The notes: generated from the letters alone by a model not told the origin. A stretch of DNA of 64,000 nucleotides from Echinometra lucunter (GCA_029962745.1 CM057161.1:7313383-7377382); one strand, 5' to 3'; numbered from the stretch's first letter, positions 20,800 through 33,470 are shown. Program-made: numbers and translations.

Positions 20800-23760
20800 T
20801 ATTTATGTACAAATGACAATCATTTCACATTCATATTCATCGTAAACATTTTGTAGTTGAAACATTGTAAATAGTTATTCTCTAGTATCAAACAACTTCA
20901 TTTTTTCATTTGATGCTAACTACTGCAAAGTGTTTGTTATTTTATTTCAGTTTCTAGATGATATATTCTCCATGTATGTGTAAAACAATCATATACATAT
21001 ATGTGCATTGTCTGCAGAGGGCCAACTTGGCATTAAACCTTTGAATGTTATCAGTTCTTATGTTTTCCCTATGCAAAGCATACATGTCTCTATTTTTGTC
21101 TTTGTTCATTTTGTTGCATTGTAGATTTCCTCATGTCAAAGTAATGTACATATGTATTAAATGTATACCTTTGTGTGTGTAACAGAATTCAAATTCTAGC
21201 TGTGGAATTCAATATCCATAGAATAAAAATCAGTGAATTGTATTCATGTATTGCTATAGAATAGATTTTCTTTCAAACTTTTTTTTTCTAAAGAAGTTTT
21301 GATCATGATCATATTCTCAGTGAGTACACTCTTTAAAGTCTTAAAATAATATCCATGTTGAGGAAAAATCTATGGGGCACTGGAGATGATGTGCATGTTA
21401 TATCATATACACTGCATACACTTTGAATTACTCATCTTTGCTACAATTACTTCAGTTAAAAGAATATTCATTTGTGGGTACAAAAAATTCATTCCATACT
21501 GATTTTGATAAGAATAAATCCAAACTTGATCATTGCACCTTTGCTTTTAAAAAAGTACTTGAAACTACCTGTAATCAGAAATTGTAAATATTCATTCTGT
21601 ATGTGGATAAAAAGCCTGATTGGACTGTTGACTAGATTTTAGCTTAGCAAATATTTTAATTTATTTGTAAATCAATATGTACATAAAACAAAATGTGGTT
21701 TTGCATCCCAGTACATTAAGCTGAACATCGGAGTCAGTTATTAGAATAAACGTCGTGATATTGTCTTCTGAGATATAATGTGTGATTTATTTTTGTGTTA
21801 TTTTTTTTCTAGTATAAAGCTTTTAGTGATGATCAAAAAGTACTAACAACTTGAGAGAATTGTAAAGATCATGCTTAATTTTGAAAAGTCTTGTCAAAAC
21901 TTTCCATCGCCCTCTGACCAATTTTGCACATTGAGTATTCATGACTTTTGTTTTTATATTCTTAAGTTTGATTATTGATAATCAAAACTGAAGAATCTTT
22001 TGTGATAGTTAAGATGTAGAATATGTCATGATTTTCTTGTAGACAAAGATGTTTCTCAATTGTAAGACATTGTATTTTACTTTTCACATTATACATGTAT
22101 AATATGTACAGATTTGGGGATGGTAGGCTGGAAGTGCTGCTCATTCTTCATGTGTTATGAGATTTCAATCAAAAAATGTAAACAAAAAAATGACATGATT
22201 TTGTATGATGAATATAAACAATCATGTAGTGTTTTTGATGCCAAAAAATGCTGAGAAGAGTCTGAAAATGCAATTTTCATATCTCCTTGTGCTATGTACA
22301 GACGGCTGCAAATTATTGTACAAATTATAAAGGTTGTCAAATTTCTGAAAGCTTGCCGTGAAAAATTAGCCAGGGTTAAAGACTGTTAATAGGCTCAAAA
22401 CTTTATTATTACAGTGCAATTTTTTTCCATGTATTGTAGCTGGCTGTAGAAGATAAATGTAACATAATGTGTTTAAATTAGTATTTGTTGTATAAAAGCA
22501 AAACACAATGTAACATGTAATGGTTATGTTCTTATAACTTTTTGTATAGGGAGACTAGATATGAAACAGCTGACGATTAAATATAAAATATGTCCATTTT
22601 TTCACTGCCATAAATATTTGCTTATATAGTTGGCATATAAGATGGAAAGATTTTATTATTTGGAGAAATGAAAGTGACTATGTTCTATGTTGAATATTCA
22701 AGCTTCCCAAATTGAGCACAAGAACTAAATCCTAAATTAGCATGCACTTTTTTTTGTTTCTTAATTGCAGCACTACAGAAAAGTGACTGTATAATTATTT
22801 GTTTGTGAACATTCAAAAAAATGTACTAAAATCAAAGTTTCTTTCTCTGTCTTTTGTCTTCCCATATTTTCATATTATTTTTATTATTATTATCATTATT
22901 TTTCAAGTTTCTGTTCTGTGAAGTGTACATACTTCGTATATATTTTCAATGGTTATTAATTGTGTGTTTACTTGAAATTCGGTAATCATTTTACTAACCT
23001 TTGATGGGAGTAGCTAAAACGATGCTGCACACAGAACATCAAAGGCAGTGATACTACAGATTTGGCTAACAGAAGATAACTTTTTCATTCTATTTGTCAC
23101 TCTTTAAGAAATTGATTATGCCATTAAGTGGTAAACAGGTGTCTCGACTGGACTTCCCTTTGTCCAATTTTGTGTCACAATTTTCATGTCAAGTCAAATA
23201 ATTTGCTTGCATTCTTCAAGAAATTTCAAGTGATATCAAAACAATATTTTTCATGCATATGTAGTAGAAGTTGAAATATGTGTTACTGTTGGCCTTTCCA
23301 GTTATCCTCCAGAACAAGCCTATACGAAAACTTCTTTGGACTAAATTTATTCATTCTTGTAGTACTAAAATGTTCTTTGTAAGTATGTATGTTTGTATAA
23401 TGATAATGATGTGACAGAAGTAATTCTTTCTTTCATCTATGGGCAATATGTTTTACCCATTACATTCCTTTGAACAAAATTTAATGATATAAAGAAATTC
23501 TAGTTTTATGCTCATTATATTATGGAAATAAAAACTGTTTCTTGTGCATTCTGGAATGTAATGTATATTAAATCATGCACGTATGTCAATAATGTAATAA
23601 TTTATGCATTAAGGAAAAGTTTGCTGCTTAGAAAATAACACTCTCATAGGCTTGAGTGAGCAGGATGAAAGCAGAAAACTAAGATTTCTTTTTCTTTATT
23701 TATTTGTGCAATAAAGTGGCTGTGTTGGTCTTGTGAACAAAAATTAGACTCATTTTGTCA
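20800..23760 (+). other. Long AT-rich, repeat-poor tract, possible DCLK 3' UTR
   Basis: Nearly 3 kb without identifiable transposons, unlike its surroundings, and with several AATAAA words. It could be the long 3' UTR of a DCLK isoform or an unidentified non-coding exon. There is no coding evidence. Confidence 0.3.
23710..23736 (+). terminator. Candidate poly(A) signal
   Basis: AATAAA at 23710-23715 followed by the GU-rich stretch GTGTTGGTCTTGTG. Both canonical elements are present at correct spacing, at the end of the repeat-poor tract. Confidence 0.4.
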
Positions 23761-24002
23761 TTTTGTTTGTGGTCTAGAGGCTATTAGAGGTTAGAGGTGT
23801 GCATTATTATTTATTTATCTATCTATCTATTGATTGATTGAGTGAGTGAATGATTCATTCATCCATTTATTTTTTTGTTTATACATATATTTATGCATTT
23901 TGCAGAAGTTACTAGCATTCTTGTGAACGCTTTCTTACGGCAAAGAAAGCCATCCAATTGAGCTGAGCTCGGCTGAGCCGACGTATCCCAGTTAGAATTA
24001 AT

Positions 24003-24148
24003 TTATTCATTTATTATTCATTCATCATTAATTTCTATTCCACCAAGGAAGCACATACAAAAGTTGATCTTCCAGAGGCCAATACCAAACAACTCTATAC
24101 AATTATTAAAGATCATTTACTTGTACCTATTTATTTGTTTATCTATCC

Positions 24149-24184
<36 letters not shown>

Positions 24185-24335
24185 GTCTGTCTATCTATCT
24201 ATCTGTATCTATTTAGTTATTTGCTTATTCATATTCATTCATTTATTCATCATTAATTTATATTCCACCAGGGAAGCACATTCACAAATTGATCTTCCAT
24301 GGGCCATAAAAATACAAAATAACTTTATACAGTTA
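24003..24335. repeat. Direct repeat pair flanking an ATCT microsatellite
   Basis: ATTCATCATTAATTTCTATT followed by CCACCAAGGAAGCACA and GATCTTCCA occurs at about 24022-24085 and again at about 24245-24310; ATCT repeats fill 24140-24205 between them. Possibly two retroposon 3' ends. Confidence 0.7.
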
Positions 24336-24607
24336 AGATCATATAAAATGCAATCAGAAAAGCATTTTAAACATTTTTGTACACAAACAAATAATCTAAC
24401 GTAATGAAATTGAATCACATTTAAGGCACAATGAATAATTAATGTCAGTAATTGTAGTATTTGACTTTCTGGTGTTGGAGAGGATAACAAGGATTATGTA
24501 ATGAGATTGACGGAGAAACAAGATAGAAAAAAAAAAGAAAAGAAAGAAAGAAAGCAAGAAGAGGCATAAGGTAAGGGAAGAAGCATAATTAAGGAACTGA
24601 CTAAAAC

Positions 24608-25107
24608 NNNNNNNNNNNNNNNNNNNNNNNNNNNNNNNNNNNNNNNNNNNNNNNNNNNNNNNNNNNNNNNNNNNNNNNNNNNNNNNNNNNNNNNNNNNNN
24701 NNNNNNNNNNNNNNNNNNNNNNNNNNNNNNNNNNNNNNNNNNNNNNNNNNNNNNNNNNNNNNNNNNNNNNNNNNNNNNNNNNNNNNNNNNNNNNNNNNNN
24801 NNNNNNNNNNNNNNNNNNNNNNNNNNNNNNNNNNNNNNNNNNNNNNNNNNNNNNNNNNNNNNNNNNNNNNNNNNNNNNNNNNNNNNNNNNNNNNNNNNNN
24901 NNNNNNNNNNNNNNNNNNNNNNNNNNNNNNNNNNNNNNNNNNNNNNNNNNNNNNNNNNNNNNNNNNNNNNNNNNNNNNNNNNNNNNNNNNNNNNNNNNNN
25001 NNNNNNNNNNNNNNNNNNNNNNNNNNNNNNNNNNNNNNNNNNNNNNNNNNNNNNNNNNNNNNNNNNNNNNNNNNNNNNNNNNNNNNNNNNNNNNNNNNNN
25101 NNNNNNN
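24608..25107. other. Assembly gap of 500 N
   Basis: Exactly 500 ambiguous bases, a conventional placeholder length. It abuts the left end of the tandem gene array. Confidence 0.99.
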
Positions 25108-25417
25108 TCCGCAAGTTTCATTTGTTAATATTATGAATCAAAACTAAATCACAAAACACGCATTGTATATTACCATTACAGATTATCATAAATTACAAAA
25201 AGGCGAAATATATTGTATAGGCCTATACATGATAATAAAAAAGGTACCCCCCCCCCCCCCCCCAACATTACAGTCCGAGGAGCCACCAAGGAAGGCCCTG
25301 GAAAGTAAGCCTGCAAAATCAACCGCAATAACATCTTTTAGTACATGAACCGCATAAGAAGCATAATGAAGGAAGTAGCTAAAAACAACAACAAACAAGC
25401 AAACAAACAAGGTGGGG

Positions 25418-25465
<48 letters not shown>

Positions 25466-26036
25466 TGGGGAGGGGAGAAACTTTGCTTGGGAAATGGCTG
25501 TTGTAGCACATACCGAGCGACATTAAGTGCAGAATTTTCCAAAATCACCCTGTCGCCTTTTATGTCACCGGCGATAATTATTTTGCATGCTGCTTTACTG
25601 TATTTTTCTCCCCACTGTCGACAATAATGTAGGCAAATTGGGACCTATATCTCCATAAATCGTCTAATATGTTTTGAAGAAGAGGATGACAGAGATAACA
25701 TTTCTTATGATTTTGCCAATTCGCCAAGCGGGCATTTTTATCAAGGAAGGCCAGGATATTGAAAAGTTTTCATTTTCAACTATAAGGGGATGACATGATG
25801 GGTAAGAGGAGGGAGGAGGAGGAAGGGGGGGGGGGGGGTTACTTTCCCCTTCTTCTTTGATCATCGGGAACCAAACAAACACACAAAGAAAAAAAAAACA
25901 ACGTGTGCGAAGCGGATCTATAATTGTGTTGAGCGCGATGAGAGTAATTCTTAGCACATTGTGAGTGTATTTATAAAGGTACCAACATAAATCAGCATGT
26001 TTCACCAACTGAATCTGTACCAGCCTGTATAAGATT

Positions 26037-26272
26037 CACTGTAAAAATATTGGGTAAAACTGTATCATGAGGGTAATTATGTGTCCAACCAACTTTGGGC
26101 ATTTCTCTTTATCCACTTTGATGGAAATTTTGCCCATTCTAAAGTAATTACTGCTTATTTTTACCCTAACAGTTAGTAGACATATGCTTCCCGCACTTGG
26201 TAAAAATATTGCCCAAAGTTGTTTGAACACCCTCGTGCTGGTTAAAATTGTATCCAATATTTTTTTACAATG
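26037..26272. mobile_element. Foldback element in array unit 1
   Basis: Arms beginning CACTGTAAAAATATTGGGTA and containing ATGAGGGTAATTATG and AACTTTGGGCA face their inverted copy (TTGCCCAAAGTTG, CACCCTCGTGCTGG, TCCAATATTTTTTTACAATG). It lies in the 3' region of the gene. Confidence 0.7.
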
Positions 26273-26620
26273 TGTACCCTAAATAGAGTTGCGACTCTTA
26301 CGTTTCTTTCTTTCCTTTTCGACTTCTTCTTCCTCTCCTTCTTCTTCTTCCTCCTTTTCCTCCTCCCTTCTCCTCCTCCTCCTCCTCCTCCTCCTTCTCC
26401 TCCTCCTCCTCCCTCTTCCTTTTTCTTTCTTTCTTCTTTATGACTCTCTTTCCCTCTCTCTGGTAGCAGAAACTTAAAGACAGAGGCTGCCTGCACCTAT
26501 CACCTCTACAACCTACGAAATAGACATAACCTGCATCCATTTCATCCTTTCTTGAATTCACACACGTGTTATAAGGCTCAGTTAACAAAACAAAACAAAA
26601 CTAAACAACGTTACATAGAC

Positions 26621-26626
26621 TTTATT
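26621..26626 (-). terminator. Poly(A) signal, array gene 1
   Basis: AATAAA on the minus strand about 465 bases past the stop, followed by a GU-rich GTTTTGTTTTGTTTTG stretch. Confidence 0.5.
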
Positions 26627-27090
26627 CATTATTTATTTCTGTTAAACTGGCAGATAAAATATCATTTGTAACCCCCAACTCTTTACCTAACTCGTTGTAG
26701 TTTCATCTCCCCCTGCCCCTTTTCTTCTTTGCGGAGTACTTCTTCTTCCATGACTTTCATAATGTATTTTGTAATCTGTCCAGTCCTTTCTTAGATGATC
26801 ACTGTTAGCCTGACCTGGTGCGTCACTGGCCCCTCTGACCATGCTGACTATCTCCCTTTTAGATATCTCCTTCTTTCGTATCTTTCCCTCTTCTTCCCTT
26901 CCAATTATTTGAAGTCATCACTATAACTTACTGTGGTCATCATTTTCATGATTATTGAATTGACTCTGTAAATGTTACAGTATAGGAGCCGATTCACAAT
27001 TTCTCCTTTCCCTCTTTCTCTACTACTTCTTCTTCCTCCTATTCCTCCTCCATTGCCTCTACTACCCCTTCTGTCTCCTCTTCTTGTTCT

Positions 27091-28795
27091 TCACTTCTGT
27101 TCCTTCTCCTTCTGGTCCTCACCCTCCTCTACTTCGTCTTCTCTCTGCTCTTCCTCTGTCTGCTCTTCCTCCTCTTCCTCATTTTCTTCCTCATCGTCCT
27201 CTTCCTCCTGTTCCTTCTCCTTCTCGTCGTCGTCGTCCTCCTCTACGTCTTCTGTCTGCTCTTCCTGCTCTTCCGCGTTGTCTTCCTCATTGTCTTCTCC
27301 CTCCTCCTCCTCCTCCTCCTCCTCCTCCTCCTCCTCCTCCTCATCATCATCATCATCCTGATCGGCGATACCAGAGCCGTCATCTGTTTCGTAGTCACTT
27401 TCATCCAACATCCGGAGATAGTAGCGTCGCCGTTCCCGGAGTATTGCTCGTTCAGGGTTACACCGGTCACATCTGCATCGGCATACTTCATCTTCTTCGA
27501 AATCGAGATCGGCACCGCTTTCGTATTCATCACTGTCAACACCCCCCTCCTTCTCCTCATACTCCTCGGTCTCAGGAACCATCACCCAACCAAGATCAAC
27601 ATCGGGATCGCTGAATCTCTTAATATACTTTTCGTAATCAGGATGTTGGAAGGGTTTGTCGGTCAACCAATCATCCATCCAATCGTAGTCCTCCTCGTTC
27701 TCTACATTGTCCTCCGACTCGTTCTCCCTTCCATTTTCCTCCTTGATGTCGCTGGTATGATTGGAATCCGAGACGGGGACATCATCAAAGTCCAGTACGT
27801 CCTCCCTTTTCTCTGCAGACTGTAACAAAAGAAAAATAACTATGTTAAGCATTTTATTTTTTCTCTTTCTCTCTCCCTATGCGACGAAAGCAGATATTTT
27901 TCAAAGATATTCGGGTCTTCAAGCACTATCTTGTAGGGTACAACTATATTTTTCCCTTGATTATATCAATTTTAGTGAATGAGTTTTGGCGGTTTTAAAA
28001 TGTGAATAAAACGTGAAATCCGAACCTTTTCCTCACAAGACATGAATGGTGAACTTGCTTCGATTTGAAGATGAACATCCTCAATAATGATGTCATCATC
28101 ACTGCATGCATCATCTAGGAGATTTAAAAAAATAAGTGAAAAAAGATTCATGTTTGGAAACAACAGATGATACATTTGTATATAAGACTCTTCCCCTCTC
28201 CCTATCCATATCCCCCTCTCTCTTTCTTTCTCTCTTTCCCCTCTTTGTTTATTTGTTTGTTTATTTGTTTGTTTGTTTGTTTGTTTCTTTCTTTCTTTCC
28301 TCCTTTCTTTCTCTCTTTCCCCTCTCTTTGCCAAGACGAAAAAATAACAAGTAAATTTTAACAACAGACGTGAAAAACGACAAATCCTATAAGTTTTAGG
28401 TCTGATATTGTTATTGTTACAATAACGTTATACTTTATCTTATTTTATTGCCGTGAAATGGAGATGAGTAGTTTGGTCAATTTGAAGCTACCAATGGAAA
28501 GAAAAACATTGATACAGAGGAAAGAAAATCGACAATATTCTACTGAATAGACGTACTAAAAACAGTATTTATTTTGAAAAATAAATATATATTTGAGAAA
28601 TATATCTAAAAATACAAAAGAAATGTAAAAAGAAATGAGAAGAAGATGCAGAAAAAGAAAAAAAAAAAACTTCAAAGAAAGAAAAAAAAATGAAATGTTA
28701 CCTGCACGGAGGCAGCACAGAAAGTTAGCGCTCTTGGCGATGCTGGCTCTCGTCCTCGTAAGAAACCTACGGCTATATGATAATATTCGAGGCAT
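27091..28795 (-). CDS. Array gene 1: uncharacterised acidic protein, 3 exons, 303 aa
   Basis: Minus-strand exons are 28795-28702 (start ATG), 28114-28026 and 27819-27091 (stop), with GT-AG introns and matching phases (1, then 0). Exon 1 encodes MPRILSYSRRFLTRTRAS and ends CCLRA: Arg/Ser-rich with no acidic residue, resembling a mitochondrial presequence. Exon 2 encodes DDACSDDDIIIEDVHLQIEA. Exon 3 encodes a conserved core (WMDDWLTDKPFQHPDYEKYI, DPDVDLGWVMVPETEEY), a cysteine cluster CRCRCDRCNPERAILRERRR, then a Glu/Asp-rich tail. An in-frame TAG shortly upstream of the ATG supports this start. This copy lacks the DV before AEKRED, and its tail ends KEKEQK rather than TEEGEV. I do not recognise the family. 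Location and function are inference only. Confidence 0.8.
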
Positions 28796-28949
28796 AATGA
28801 TAATAATATCAATAGGCTAAATACCAAATCGTCCAAATTGCATTGGGCAACTTTAGATCCAAGAATGAGATAGTCTTGCATGGTAACTACAAGGTAAGGG
28901 ACATTTTGTAAACATACGCCTTCGACCTTAGTTTCCCTTTGTGGCGTCA

Positions 28950-29110
28950 TCATCACGCTATTCTGTTGCGCCCTGTGAACAAATACTGAGCAATGATTGG
29001 CCAGAAGTTTGTGCGCGCTTTACTTTTGTATTGTTTCGTCAATGCTGTCTATTTGCACCTGCTTGTCTAAAATAAGTACATGTGATTGGCTATCAACACG
29101 GTGGGCGTTT
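28950..29110 (-). promoter_or_regulatory. Promoter of array gene 1 with twin CCAAT boxes
   Basis: Minus-strand CCAAT at 28996-29000 (GGCCAATCATTG) and 29085-29089 (AGCCAATCACATG), 89 bases apart, within a block conserved between units that also has a GTGATGATGACGCC motif nearer the gene. CCAAT pairs suggest NF-Y; the transcription start is not known. Confidence 0.5.
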
Positions 29111-30401
29111 TTACGCGGTACTGTAATTGCAAAAACGTGATGTCTCAGGTTGAGCCTCGATCGTCGAATGACTCAGGGCGGATGGTGAATCAAAACGCAT
29201 CTGGACCATGAATTATCATGATTATGTCCAGAAAGTAATCTTTTTTTATCAACTCTTTGAAACTTGTTCTTCCCTTTCTCTGTCTCTATTTTCCCCTATC
29301 TCTTTTCTCACGTTCGTTTCTTCCTCTTTGACTCTCTTCTTTATGCTATACTCTCCTCTAATCGCATCAGTGTTTTGTTTTGTTTTGTTTTGTTTTTTAA
29401 GGTATGGTTGTTGTTGTTGTTTCTCACCTTCAATTTTCCTCTAGTTTCTCTCTTTTTTCATACTGGGCACCATGATCAATCCTTGTGTTATTTCCATGCC
29501 GTTTTCTTCCTCCTCCCTGCTCCAATCTCCTCTCGGATTCTCTTCGCAAGTTTAATTTGTTAATATTATGAATCAAAACTAAATCACAAAACAAGCATTG
29601 TATATTATCATTACAGATTATTATAAATTACAAAAAGGCGAAATATATGTATAGGCCTATACATGATAAGGAAAAAGGTACCCCGCCGCCCCCCCCCCCC
29701 CCCCAACATTACAGTCCGAGGAGCCACCAAGGAAGGCCCTGGAAAGTAAGCCTGCAACATCAACCGCAATAACATCTTCTAGTACATGAACCGCATAAGA
29801 AGCATAATGAAGGAAATGGCTAAAAACAACAACAAACAAACAAGGTGGAGGAGAGAGACAGGGGAGAATCTTTGCTTGGGAAATGGTTGTTGTAGCACAT
29901 ACCGGGCGACATTAAGTGCAGAATTTTTCAAAATCACCCTGTCGCCTTTTATGTCACCGGCGACAATTATTTTGCATGCTGCTTTACTGTATCTTATTTT
30001 TCTCCCCGCTGTCGACAATATATGTAGGCAAATCGGGACCTATATCTCCGTAAATCGTCTACTATGTTTTGAAGAAGAGAATGAAAGAGATAACATTTCT
30101 TATGATTATGATTTTGCCAAATCGCAGAGTGAGCATTTTTATCAAGGAAGGCCGGGATATTGAAAAGTTTTTATTTTCAACTATAAGGGGTTGACATGAT
30201 GGGTAAGAGGAGGGAGGAGGGGGGGGGGGTTACTTTCCCCTTCTTCTTTGATCATCGGGAGCCAAACAAACACACAAAGAAACAAACAAAACAAAAAACG
30301 CGATGAGAGTAATTATTAGCACATTTTAAGTGTATTTATAAAGGTACCAAGATAAATCAGCATGTTTCACCAACTGACTCTGTACCAGCCTGTATAAGAC
30401 T

Positions 30402-30650
30402 CACTCTAAAAATATTGGGTAAAAATGTACCATGAGGGTAATTATGTGTCCAACCAACTTTGGGCATTTCTTTGGGCATTTCTTTTTATCCACTTTGATG
30501 GAAATTTTGCCCATTCTGAAGTAATTACTGCTTATTTTTACCCTAACAGTTACTGGACAACATATCTCCCGCACTTGGTAAAAATATTGCCCAAAATTGT
30601 TTGAACACCCTCGTGCTGGTTAAAATTTTATCCAATATTTTTTACAATGT
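30402..30650. mobile_element. Foldback element in array unit 2
   Basis: Same element as at 26037, with a 12-base duplication of TTTCTTTGGGCA in the centre. Confidence 0.7.
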
Positions 30651-30994
30651 GTACCCTAAATACAGTTGCGACTCTTATGTTTCTTTCTTTCTTTTTCTAC
30701 TTCTTCTTTTCTTCTTCTCCTTCTTCTTCTTCTTCTTCTTCTTCCTCCTCCTCCTCCTCCTCCTCCTCCTCCTCCCTCTTTCATTTTCTTTCTTTCTTCT
30801 TTACGACTCTCTTTCCCCCTCTCTGGTGGCAGAAACTTAAAGACAGAGGCTGCCTGCACCTATCACCTCTACAACCTACGAAATAGACATAACCTGCATC
30901 CATTTCATCCTTTCTTGAATTCACACACGTGTCATAAGGCTCAGTTAACAAAACAAAACAGAACTAAACAACGTTACATAGACTCTACTCATTC

Positions 30995-31000
30995 TTTATT
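30995..31000 (-). terminator. Poly(A) signal, array gene 2
   Basis: AATAAA on the minus strand at the position conserved in units 2-4, followed by a GTTTTGTTTTG stretch. Confidence 0.5.
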
Positions 31001-31601
31001 TCTGTTAAGCCCGCAGCTAAATATCGTCTGTAACCCCCATCTCTTTGCCTAACTCGTTATATTGTACTTTCGTCAACCCCTGCCCCTTTTCTTCTTTGCG
31101 GAGTACTTCTTCTTCTTCCTTGACTTTCATATACAATTTTTAAAAATCTCTTCAGTCCTTTCTTAGATGATCATTGTTTGCCTGACCTGGTGCGTCCAGT
31201 CAGTGGCGTCACCCACTGGCTCCTTTGACCATGCTGACTATCTCCATCAATCTCCTTTCCTATCTTCCCCTCCTCTTCCCTTCGAGTTATTTGAAGTCAT
31301 CGCTATAACTGTGGTCATCATTTTCATGATTATTGATTTGACAGTATACAAGCCAATTCACAATTTCTCCTTCCCCTCTCTCTACTTCTTTTTCCTCCTA
31401 TTCGTCCTCCACTGCCTCTACTTCCCCTTCTGTCTCCTCTTCTTGTTCCTCCTCCCGTTCCTCTTTCTTCTCGTCCTCCTCCTCATCTATCGTCTTCTGT
31501 CTGCTCTTCCTCGGTCTCCTCTTCCTAATAAGATCCAATTCACAATATCTCCTTCCCCTCTTCCTCTACTTATTCTTCCTCCTATTCCTCCTCCTCTGCC
31601 T

Positions 31602-32192
31602 CTATACTTCCCCTTCTTCTGTCTCCTCTTCTTGTTCTTCCTCCTCTTCCTCCTCCTCCTCGTCATATTCATCATCATCATCCTGATCGGCGATACCAGA
31701 ACCGTCATCTGTTTCGTAGTCACTTTCATCCAACATCCGGAGATAGTAGCGTCGCCGTTCCCGGAGTATTGCTCGTTCAGGGTTACAGCGGTCACATCTG
31801 CATCGGCATTCTTCATCTTCCTCGAAATCGAGATCGGCACCGCTTTCGTATTCATCACTGTCAACACCCCCATCCTTCTCCTCATACTCCTCGGTCTCAG
31901 GTACCATCACCCAACCAAGATCAACATCGGGATCGCTGAATCTCTTAATATAGTTTTCGTAATCAGGATGTTGGAAGGGTTTGTCGGTTAACCAATCATC
32001 CATCCACTCGTAGTCCTCGTTCTCTACATTGTCCTCCAACTCGTTCTCTTTTATTTCATTTTCCCCCTCGATGTCGCTGGTATAATTGCAATCCGAGACG
32101 GGGACATCATCAAAGTCCAGTACGTCCTCCCTTTTCTCTGCAACATCAGACTGTAACAAAAGAAAAATAATTGTGTTAAGCATTTTATTTTT

Positions 32193-32240
<48 letters not shown>

Positions 32241-32632
32241 TCTCTCCCTATGCGACAAAAGCAGATATTTTTCAAAGATATTCGGGTCTTCAAGCATTAT
32301 CTTGTAGGGTACAACTATATTTTCCCCTTGATTATATCAATTTTAGTGACTGAGTTTTGGCGGTTTTAAAATGTGAATAAAACTTGAAATCCGAACCTTT
32401 TCCTCACAAGACATGAATGGTGAACTTGCTTCGATTTGAAGATGAACATCCTCAATAATGATGTCATCATCACTGCATGCATCATCTAGGAGATTTAAAA
32501 AAATAAGTGAAAAAAGATTCATGTTTGGAAACAACAGATGATACATTTGTAGATAAGACTCTTCCCCTCTCCCTCTCCATATCCCCCTCTCTCTTTCTTT
32601 CTCTCTTTTCCTCTTTCTTTCTTTCTTTCTTA

Positions 32633-32670
<38 letters not shown>

Positions 32671-33153
32671 CTCTTTCCCTCTCTTTGCCAAGACGAAAAA
32701 ATAACAAGTAAATTTTAACAACAGACGTGAAAAACGACAAATCCTATAAATTTTAGGTCTGATATTGTTATTGTTACAATAACGTTATACTTTATCTTAT
32801 TTTATTGCCGTGAAATGGAGATGAGTAGTTTGGTCAATTTGAAGCTACCAATGGAAAGAAAAACATTGATACAGAGGAAAGAAAATTGACAATATTCTAC
32901 TGAATAGACGTATTAAAAACAGTATTTATTTTGAAAAAAATAAATATATATTTGAGAAATATATCTAAACATACAAAAGAAATGTAAAAAGAAATGAGAA
33001 GAAGATGCAGAAGAAGAAGAAAAAAAACTTCAAAGAAAAAAAAAATGATTAAATGTTACCTGCACGGAGGCAGCACAGAAAGTTAGCGCTCTTGGCGATG
33101 CTGGCTCTCGTCCTCGTAAGAAACCTACGGCTATATGATAATATTCGAGGCAT
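31602..33153 (-). CDS. Array gene 2: short-tailed copy, 3 exons, 243 aa
   Basis: Exons are 33153-33060, 32485-32397 and 32150-31602 on the minus strand; phases and splice sites match the other copies. The core (PFQHPDYENYIKRFSDPDVD) and the CRCRCDRCNP cluster are intact, but the acidic tail is much shorter, ending EEEEQEEETEEGEV. A further copy of the tail/3' sequence lies downstream at about 31345-31530. One extra base upstream of the ATG puts an upstream open frame (from an ATG at 33345) in frame with it, so this copy could make a protein longer by 64 residues. Confidence 0.8.
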
Positions 33154-33299
33154 AATTGATAATAATATCAATAGGCTAAATACCAAAGCGTCCAAATTGC
33201 ATTGGGCAACTTTAGATACAAGAATGAGATAGTCTTGCATGATAACTACAAGGTAAGGGACATTTTGTAAACATACGCCTTCGACCTTAGTTTCCCTTT

Positions 33300-33470
33300 G
33301 TGGCGTCATCATTACGCTATTCTTTTGCGCCCTGTGAACAAACACTGAGCAATGATTGGTCAGAAGTTTGTGCGCGCTTTACTTTTGTATTGTTTCGTCA
33401 GTGCTGTCTATTTGCACCTGCTTGTCTAAAACAAGTACATGTGATTGGCTATCAACACGGTGGGCGTTTT
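33300..33470 (-). promoter_or_regulatory. Promoter of array gene 2 with twin CCAAT boxes
   Basis: Minus-strand CCAAT at 33355-33359 and 33444-33448, spacing 89 bases as in unit 1. Confidence 0.5.

Noticed and set aside
24396..25121. Open frame running through the N gap
   Set aside because: It is open only because N codons are not counted as stops.
26242..26588. Glu/Lys/Gly-rich open frames at 26.3, 30.7 and 35.0 kb
   Set aside because: Products of CTT/CTC simple repeats in the 3' part of each array unit; frames are not conserved between units.
28672..28956. Minus-strand frame MMMTPQRETKVEGV... as the true start of array gene 1
   Set aside because: In units 1, 3 and 4 it reaches the exon 1 donor in phase 0, which does not match the phase required by exons 2 and 3. 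The MPRIL frame does match.
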